Part shown: positions 6,701 through 10,043 of the stretch, one piece after another
Numbering within the stretch: the first letter of the stretch is position 1
Layout of the letters: every line of letters begins with the position of its first letter
NCBI GenBank assembly: GCA_003454975.1
Contig: DMST01000038.1
Span: 5,482 to 15,524, forward strand
From: Cytophagales bacterium
Lineage (GTDB): Bacteria > Bacteroidota > Bacteroidia > Cytophagales > Cyclobacteriaceae
DNA: 10,043 bases
Direction: 5' to 3'
Translations under genes and position numbers: made by a program
The notes under the pieces: model-generated
Told to the model about the DNA's origin: nothing
What the model saw: only the letters and a program-made list of their open reading frames with translations
The model's database searches: none

Positions 6701-8619
6701 CCGCGGGCTTACTTCGCTTCCCGCCTACGGTACGGGCCCTGGCTACGCTGTACTGGTACCGCGAGGCCACGGCCGAGACCAAGGCCTACTGGACGGATCA
6801 ACTGAAAGGGGTAGGGGCCATTCTACAGGTGTTCCCCGAGACCCACGAGTTCGATGATATTTTGGCAGATCTTCAGGAGGAGCTGACCAAGTGGTTAGAA
6901 AAATCCGAATTGGCGCCGTCTACCCTGGGTGCGGCTGCCGGTGACTACCTGTTCCGGGAGTTGAGTCCCCGCCAGTTCTTTATCGTAGATGGTGGGGCGG
7001 CCGAGCTGCGCAAGCACTTTCTGGAATTCATCCGTGGGAAGAAGGCCCTCAAGAACTACGAGGAAAGCCTCAAGGCGTTGGTGGACCGCCCACTTGAGCG
7101 GTTCCGCATGCTACAGCACTGGCTGCGTGCCTACCTGCCCCAATCGGAGCATCCCGAGTGGGAAGCCTACCTGGATGAAACCGCCATCTGGTTGGATATC
7201 AATGATTTCCGCGAGAAGCAAGTGCAGCACGTTAAACTCACTGAGACCTTGGATGAGATCCAGGGCAGCCACGGGGTCATTAACCAGGGAACCTATTCGC
7301 TGGACTACCACCCTTTCGTGCAACGGCTCAGCCAGTACGAAGCCATTTCGGTGCCCATGTTCCACGCCTTTGCGGCACGCAAAAAGGAGCTGGCCGAGGA
7401 GGCCACCGAGGACATGCGCCTGGATGAGTTCAAGCCCCGTGTGCTGAGTAGCTTTGTGCGGAACCGCCTGATCGATACGGTGTACTTCCCGCTCATCGGT
7501 GCCAACCTGGCTAAGCAGATTGGTGCAGCGGGCGAGGGCAAACGGACGGACCTCATGGGCCTTTTACTGCTCATCTCACCTCCTGGTTATGGTAAAACCA
7601 CCCTGATGGAGTACTTGGCTTCACGCCTGGGCATTGTGTTTATGAAGATCAATGGCCCGGCCATCGGGCACGAGGTGAGTAGTGTGGACCCCGCCGACGC
7701 GCCCAATTCCAGCTCGGCCGAAGAGCTGGAGAAGCTCAACCTGAGCTTTGAAATGGGCGACAACGTGATGATCTATCTGGATGATATACAGCACTTGAAT
7801 CCCGAGTTCCTGCAGAAGTTCATCTCGCTGTGTGACGCCCAGCGCCGCATAGAGGGCGTGTACAAGGGCCGCACCAAGACCTACGACTTCCGCGGTAAGA
7901 AGGTGGCCGTAGTGATGGCGGGTAACCCCTACACGGAGTCCGGTGATAAGTTCCAGATACCCGACATGCTTGCTAACCGGGCGGATATTTACAACCTGGG
8001 TGATATCATCGGGGACTCCGACGATGCCTTTAAGCTGAGCTACCTGGAGAACTGCCTCACGGCCAACTCGGTGCTGAATAAGCTGGGCGGCAAGAGCCAC
8101 AAGGACGTGCTCACGCTCATCCGCGTAGCGGAAACGGGGGTGATTGAGGGCCAGGAGTACGAGGCCAACCACAGCCCTGAGGAGATCAGCGAGTATGTGA
8201 ACCTGTTCAAGAAGCTGCTGCGCATCCGAGACGTGGTGCTCACCGTGAACCAAGCCTACATTGACAGTGCGGGCATGCAGGACGAGTACCGCACCGAGCC
8301 GCCCTTTAAGCTGCAGGGCTCCTACCGGGACATGAACAAGATGGCCGAGAAGGTAAGCCCCATCATGAACGAGGCCGAGCTGGAAACGGTGATCCGGAGC
8401 CACTACGAGCAGGAAGCCCAAACCCTCACCAGCGGTGCTGAGGCCAACCTCTTAAAGCTCAAGCAGCTGATCGGAACGGTCACCAAGGAGGAGAAGAAGC
8501 GCTGGAAGGAAATCCTGGCGGTCTTTGCCAAGCAGCAACGCGCCAAGGGCTACGGAGGCTCTCAGGTGGGCTTAGTTGTAGAGCAGCTAGAGAAGATTGC
8601 TGAGGGGTTGAGTAAGTAA
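3712..8619 (+). CDS. Giant DUF3686 / AAA+ ATPase with long coiled coil
   Basis: This 1635-aa cytosolic protein has four parts. Residues 18-475 match my memory of DUF3686 (LEGGTYEILQNRL; TEHNCVPRDMVPLG) and are mostly short beta strands. Residues about 478-850 are long charged helices resembling SMC-type coiled coil. Residues about 851-1240 are mixed and then helical, with no domain I recognise. Residues about 1240-1570 are an AAA+ module: Walker A PPGYGKTT with Lys1295, Walker B VMIYLDD with Asp1357-Asp1358, sensor-1-like Asn1405 (MAGNPY), a candidate arginine finger at Arg1423 (LANRAD), and a sensor-2-like Arg1539 (GSYRDMNK). Database entries often call such proteins 'DNA repair ATPase', which probably reflects SMC-like coiled coil rather than proven function. 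The position after YqiJ and flotillin genes suggests action at the membrane. The frame is intact and of the size I expect for the family. Confidence 0.88.
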   Translation: MAEATTQQTDDKNKSAALEGGTYEILQNRLRKSAGELRARLNQLNDDRKDTFGALDMALLTTERITTEHNCVPRDMVPLGDHFLFGYNVHLGLKQELEVADVFSVYQYGNQHFTPKGLELIDDERFIDDFGKLYKYYRNTTFARFAVIGPHLYMVFRVGKEVKDIKTFKWIINGEGGLEYLDNRSDHEVVFPAQHEFRWERATRDDFRDGKHPHVSIKDHVYVETIGGDLTLKVEDNTDEGQGVYSEPVDIKDQTLDDAEYWYAVVGNLVLLKIKPYQETVFRYIIFNKKLSEARRVDAIKDTCVFLPDDHGIIFPNGYYLQTGEFKQFEIQLEDMVFEKRILSPNGEDFVYVFLNRLSGQYLLLPYNLIAQQVQNPITCHGYSIFENGEMVYFRAEDEPSKHHAVQIWQTPYVGPNYVIPVHEENYLFKIGNKEIVRAMAECNELMTLIGKEDSYGGLYGDLIRISTDLLDSFHWLTREETHQLNEPIDEIRQTANQAVEEFEKVRRIRASTQKQVSQVSKEADELIRRIKNRRAEHILDYVGFLSDLRRVRGEVISLKELRYVDLDRVANYESQLEEFTDSVSQNTVQFLLRKEALDPYRDTVQGLNEKVQKVTKVVLADELDTEISQVAGDLEMLIEIVSNLDIEDATQTTEIIDRISNIYSEFNKIKAALKNKRRELALVEGQAEFNAQLKLIDQGSINYLDVADTPEKVDEYLTKLMVQLEELEGRFSEFDDYIDKLSVKREELYNAFESRKVALIEARNKRANTLMSAAERIIKAVKSRLGRFESVAEINGYYASDLMIEKARNIVDELLELGDSVKADDVQSQLKTAREEAVRQLKDRTELYVDGQDVIKLGNHAFSVNTQPLELTTVFRNDSLYYHLTGTNFFEEVIDETVQEAKDVWDQSLVSENRTVYRGEYLAYSLLDEAMRTGSPAPQAEVPQHTVLSLSHLTEEEVQAYVAARMATRFNEGYVKGVHDADAAKLLSALVRMVQAAGLLRFPPTVRALATLYWYREATAETKAYWTDQLKGVGAILQVFPETHEFDDILADLQEELTKWLEKSELAPSTLGAAAGDYLFRELSPRQFFIVDGGAAELRKHFLEFIRGKKALKNYEESLKALVDRPLERFRMLQHWLRAYLPQSEHPEWEAYLDETAIWLDINDFREKQVQHVKLTETLDEIQGSHGVINQGTYSLDYHPFVQRLSQYEAISVPMFHAFAARKKELAEEATEDMRLDEFKPRVLSSFVRNRLIDTVYFPLIGANLAKQIGAAGEGKRTDLMGLLLLISPPGYGKTTLMEYLASRLGIVFMKINGPAIGHEVSSVDPADAPNSSSAEELEKLNLSFEMGDNVMIYLDDIQHLNPEFLQKFISLCDAQRRIEGVYKGRTKTYDFRGKKVAVVMAGNPYTESGDKFQIPDMLANRADIYNLGDIIGDSDDAFKLSYLENCLTANSVLNKLGGKSHKDVLTLIRVAETGVIEGQEYEANHSPEEISEYVNLFKKLLRIRDVVLTVNQAYIDSAGMQDEYRTEPPFKLQGSYRDMNKMAEKVSPIMNEAELETVIRSHYEQEAQTLTSGAEANLLKLKQLIGTVTKEEKKRWKEILAVFAKQQRAKGYGGSQVGLVVEQLEKIAEGLSK

Positions 8620-8628
8620 TTTCATCCT

Positions 8629-8652
8629 GTGCCGAGCTTCCAAGCTCGGCAC
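8629..8652 (+). terminator. Perfect 11-bp inverted repeat after the ATPase gene
   Basis: GTGCCGAGCTT at 8629-8639 is the exact complement of AAGCTCGGCAC at 8642-8652, with a 2-bp centre (in RNA the two innermost pairs would open to form the loop). It begins 9 bp after the ATPase stop codon. No T-run follows on either strand, so it may end transcripts poorly on its own and instead stabilise a 3' end. It may also be one unit of the palindrome cluster that continues to 8726. Confidence 0.5.
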
Positions 8653-8665
8653 GATGGATATGTAA

Positions 8666-8726
8666 AGCCCCCTGGCTTTCGGAAGCCAGAGTCTTCCTGC
8701 ATCCGTGAGTTGAAAGCCAGGAGGCT
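8666..8726 (+). repeat. Nested palindromes, REP-like
   Basis: AGCCCCCTGGCTTTC at 8666-8680 pairs with GAAAGCCAGGAGGCT at 8712-8726 (15 bp, one mismatch). Alternatively CTGGCTT at 8672-8678 pairs with AAGCCAG at 8683-8689 around a TCGG tetraloop. The two structures are mutually exclusive. GCTTCCAA occurs both inside the neighbouring palindrome (8636-8643) and at the end of this one (8724-8731). This layout is like REP/BIME-type intergenic elements; copies elsewhere in the genome cannot be tested here. Confidence 0.45.
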
Positions 8727-8755
8727 TCCAACAGTTATACTTGCTATCCTTTGAG

Positions 8756-8941
8756 ATGTTCTGTTTGCAAAATCATGAGCTATTCAGAAGTGAATTCCAG
8801 AATACTAAATCTTCGTCAGAGTCTTCAATGGAGATAAATAGACCACTATCCGAATTCAAAGAAGAAGTTATAGCCGATGAAGGTGAATTGACTTTGGTGA
8901 TAGTTAATGCAGATAAACCGAAAGTGGAAAATAATAGCTGA
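8756..8941 (+). CDS. Hypothetical 61-aa acidic protein
   Basis: The ATG at 8756 gives 61 residues beginning MFCLQNHEL; a TTG at 8741 would add five more. The product is hydrophilic and acidic with a Ser-rich stretch in the first half (SSSESS). A short beta-strand-like end (GELTLVIVNADKPKVE) follows. There is no signal peptide, membrane helix or family that I recognise. It lies just after the palindrome cluster and is more AT-rich than the ATPase gene. It has no evident Shine-Dalgarno sequence. It may be a small accessory gene or a remnant of a longer one. Confidence 0.35.
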   Translation: MFCLQNHELFRSEFQNTKSSSESSMEINRPLSEFKEEVIADEGELTLVIVNADKPKVENNS

Positions 8942-9027
8942 CTTGGTGAACTGGATAATCAGGATGGAATAATATTTTTCTTTGCGAACTAATACATCAT
9001 CAACCCATAAACAATGCTCTAGGTGCC

Positions 9028-9585
9028 ATGTACAGATTCAACTTGACCATAAACACCCTCACTCGGGATGGTTTATATATATTTATCTTGGTTGTATTCG
9101 TTTTGGCAGGATGCCAAACGAAATACACAACCGAAATAGGGGGACGTGCTTTGGAAAGCATTGTTGATACTACCTTGAGTGGGCAACCCTACCTGGATAT
9201 CCAGAATTCTCCTCGGTTCGAAAGGCAGATATTGTCCCATATCTTTCTTCCCGATAGTACAACCTTATACCAAGATACTTTGGGTATGTGGGTGGTTTTT
9301 GATCAAACCTTGTTTCAGGATATTGCCAACTATCATGATTTGATTTATCAGGTTAGTTACCGCGTAGAATCTAACGGCAAATATCCTATACCCGATTACA
9401 TTCTGGATAGTAGAGATTCAGTGTACATCAAGATTCCTACGAAGCGCATAAACCGGGAAGCAGAGGAAATTACTTTTTACAATCAATTCCACTGGGAAAC
9501 TGCCTCAGGCTTATCTTGCGACACCTTATTTGTCTACGGAATACCCAATCCGCTGTATGTGCAAGGGCTAATTCAAGGAGAGTAA
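9028..9585 (+). CDS. Putative lipoprotein of unknown function
   Basis: This 185-aa protein has a signal peptide II. A 15-residue n-region is followed by the hydrophobic segment YIFILVVFV and a perfect LAGC lipobox, making Cys29 the lipidated residue after cleavage. The residues after Cys (QTKYT) are not acidic, so the Bacteroidota surface-export signal is absent and a periplasmic-facing location is more likely. The mature part alternates beta-rich and aromatic stretches with no domain I recognise. It ends in PLYVQGLIQGE. ATG 9028 is preceded by a weak AGGTG. The sequence is less GC-rich than the ATPase gene. A strong terminator follows 33 bp after the stop. There is no clear functional tie to the flotillin cluster. 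Confidence 0.75.
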   Translation: MYRFNLTINTLTRDGLYIFILVVFVLAGCQTKYTTEIGGRALESIVDTTLSGQPYLDIQNSPRFERQILSHIFLPDSTTLYQDTLGMWVVFDQTLFQDIANYHDLIYQVSYRVESNGKYPIPDYILDSRDSVYIKIPTKRINREAEEITFYNQFHWETASGLSCDTLFVYGIPNPLYVQGLIQGE

Positions 9586-9602
9586 ACTGAGAATATTTTA
9601 CT

Positions 9603-9704
9603 CCCCTGCTTCTAAACAAAACGCCCTCCGAAGAGGGCGTTTGCGTTGTTGCGAGAGCTATGAAAAGTAGCGGTTGAGTCCCTTGCTTTGGCTAGAAGCA
9701 GGGG
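9603..9704. repeat. 12-bp inverted repeat flanking the convergent terminator
   Basis: CCCCTGCTTCTA at 9603-9614 is the exact reverse complement of TAGAAGCAGGGG at 9693-9704. The right arm can also fold locally: CCCTTGCTT at 9680-9688 with AAGCAGGGG at 9696-9704 gives 9 pairs, one of them G-U. The repeats bracket the terminator between two convergent genes. They may be a duplicated terminator remnant. Confidence 0.45.
9619..9642. terminator. Bidirectional intrinsic terminator
   Basis: AAACGCCCTC at 9619-9628 pairs perfectly with GAGGGCGTTT at 9633-9642 around a CGAA tetraloop. On the plus strand the stem ends in TTT. On the minus strand it is followed by TGTTTAG, so it can serve both directions. 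It lies between the plus-strand lipoprotein gene, which ends at 9585, and the minus-strand gene, which ends at 9711. This is the expected place for a shared terminator of convergent genes. Confidence 0.85.
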
Positions 9705-9710
9705 CGTTTC

Positions 9711-10043
9711 TTAGTTATCCGTGCGGTAGATGTGGGTATCACCGATGGTCATCAGACGGCTAGCGCTGTGCAGCGCTTCGGCTAAATCAGCGTCTTGTGT
9801 CATGCCCGCAAAGTCAACAGTACCTTCAGCTACCAGCTCATCCTGAGCGTTGTACACCTTTACCGTGGTTTCTGGTTCCATACCGAAGAAGTGCTGAATT
9901 TCCGTTTCTTCTGTGCCCATCATTTCGGCTACCTCCGTGATGGAAAGCTGAGCTTCTACGTGTGCTTCGGCATCTTTCGTGTCGTTCTTTTTGGTGGTAG
10001 TAGTAGCGAAAGAAGTGGTAGCGAATCCTACCAAAGCGAAGAG
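9711..10043 (-). CDS. Small exported protein, 5' end cut off by window
   Basis: The reading frame runs off the window edge: before the internal TTG at 10034 the frame continues with Leu-Phe-Ala codons. The true start therefore lies outside the window. The visible N-terminus (LFALVGFATTSFA, then TTTTKK) looks like the end of a signal peptide cleaved near SFA. The mature part (about 95 residues) is acidic, with a Glu-rich helix-like section (ITEVAEMMGTEETE). A beta-hairpin-like section (TVKVYNAQDELVAEG) and a C-terminal HIYRTDN follow. I do not recognise the family. It converges on the lipoprotein gene and shares its terminator, so it is a separate transcription unit. Confidence 0.7.
   Translation of the reverse strand, partial: LFALVGFATTSFATTTTKKNDTKDAEAHVEAQLSITEVAEMMGTEETEIQHFFGMEPETTVKVYNAQDELVAEGTVDFAGMTQDADLAEALHSASRLMTIGDTHIYRTDN

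Noticed and set aside
6989..7447. A 152-codon plus-strand frame overlapping the ATPase gene in another frame
   Set aside because: Its Arg/Ser/Trp-rich composition is typical of a shifted reading of GC-rich coding DNA, and the ATPase frame continues intact through it, so no frameshift is implied.
7621..8421. A 266-codon open frame on the minus strand inside the ATPase gene
   Set aside because: It lies antisense to the AAA+ domain, whose motifs are clear. It is explained by strong codon bias in the GC-rich 3' part of the gene and shows no domain of its own.
8977..8984. TTTCTTTG as a -7 element for the lipoprotein gene
   Set aside because: It differs from TAnnTTTG at a key A, and no -33 element is at the right distance.
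8982..9167. A 61-codon frame with Cys and His pairs resembling a small zinc-binding protein
   Set aside because: It starts with TTG and overlaps the lipoprotein signal peptide in another frame, and the lipoprotein has a far stronger signature (LAGC lipobox).

Overview
The window looks like chromosomal DNA from a member of the Bacteroidota, probably Cytophagia-like. Start codons mostly lack a Shine-Dalgarno sequence and instead have A/T-rich leaders. One exact match to the Bacteroidota -7 element (TAnnTTTG) lies upstream of the main gene cluster. The three main proteins resemble families I know from that phylum. No taxon finer than this can be supported from the sequence alone.

Layout. Positions 1-713 are largely non-coding or of uncertain coding status. 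They hold a hairpin near 101-138, an array of ACCAGCTAA-like 9-mers spaced about 22 bp apart (177-269), a doubtful 80-aa ORF (230-472), a long imperfect hairpin (489-539) and two tiny ORFs. One of these (561-623) encodes a 20-residue, almost purely hydrophobic peptide. Positions 714-8619 hold the core: a three-transmembrane YqiJ-like OB-fold protein with an extreme Asp-alternating loop, an enlarged YqiK-type flotillin (722 aa), and a giant 1635-aa DUF3686/AAA+ ATPase. The flotillin and ATPase genes are separated by 141 bp containing an attenuator-like hairpin. Positions 8620-8740 are a cluster of palindromes. Positions 8741-9585 are more AT-rich and hold a small hypothetical ORF and a lipoprotein of unknown function. 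A bidirectional terminator (9619-9642) separates these from a convergent minus-strand gene for a small exported protein, which is cut off by the end of the window.

How the genes may work together. YqiJ/NfeD-type OB-fold proteins partner flotillins in membrane microdomains. Placing them directly upstream of a very large coiled-coil AAA+ ATPase suggests a membrane-anchored scaffold (YqiJ plus flotillin) that recruits or is remodelled by the ATPase. An envelope-stress or membrane-remodelling role fits better than the 'DNA repair ATPase' label often attached to this ATPase family. This is inference from domain content and gene order. The hydrophobic mini-ORF upstream could be a further membrane component, but its translation is unproven.
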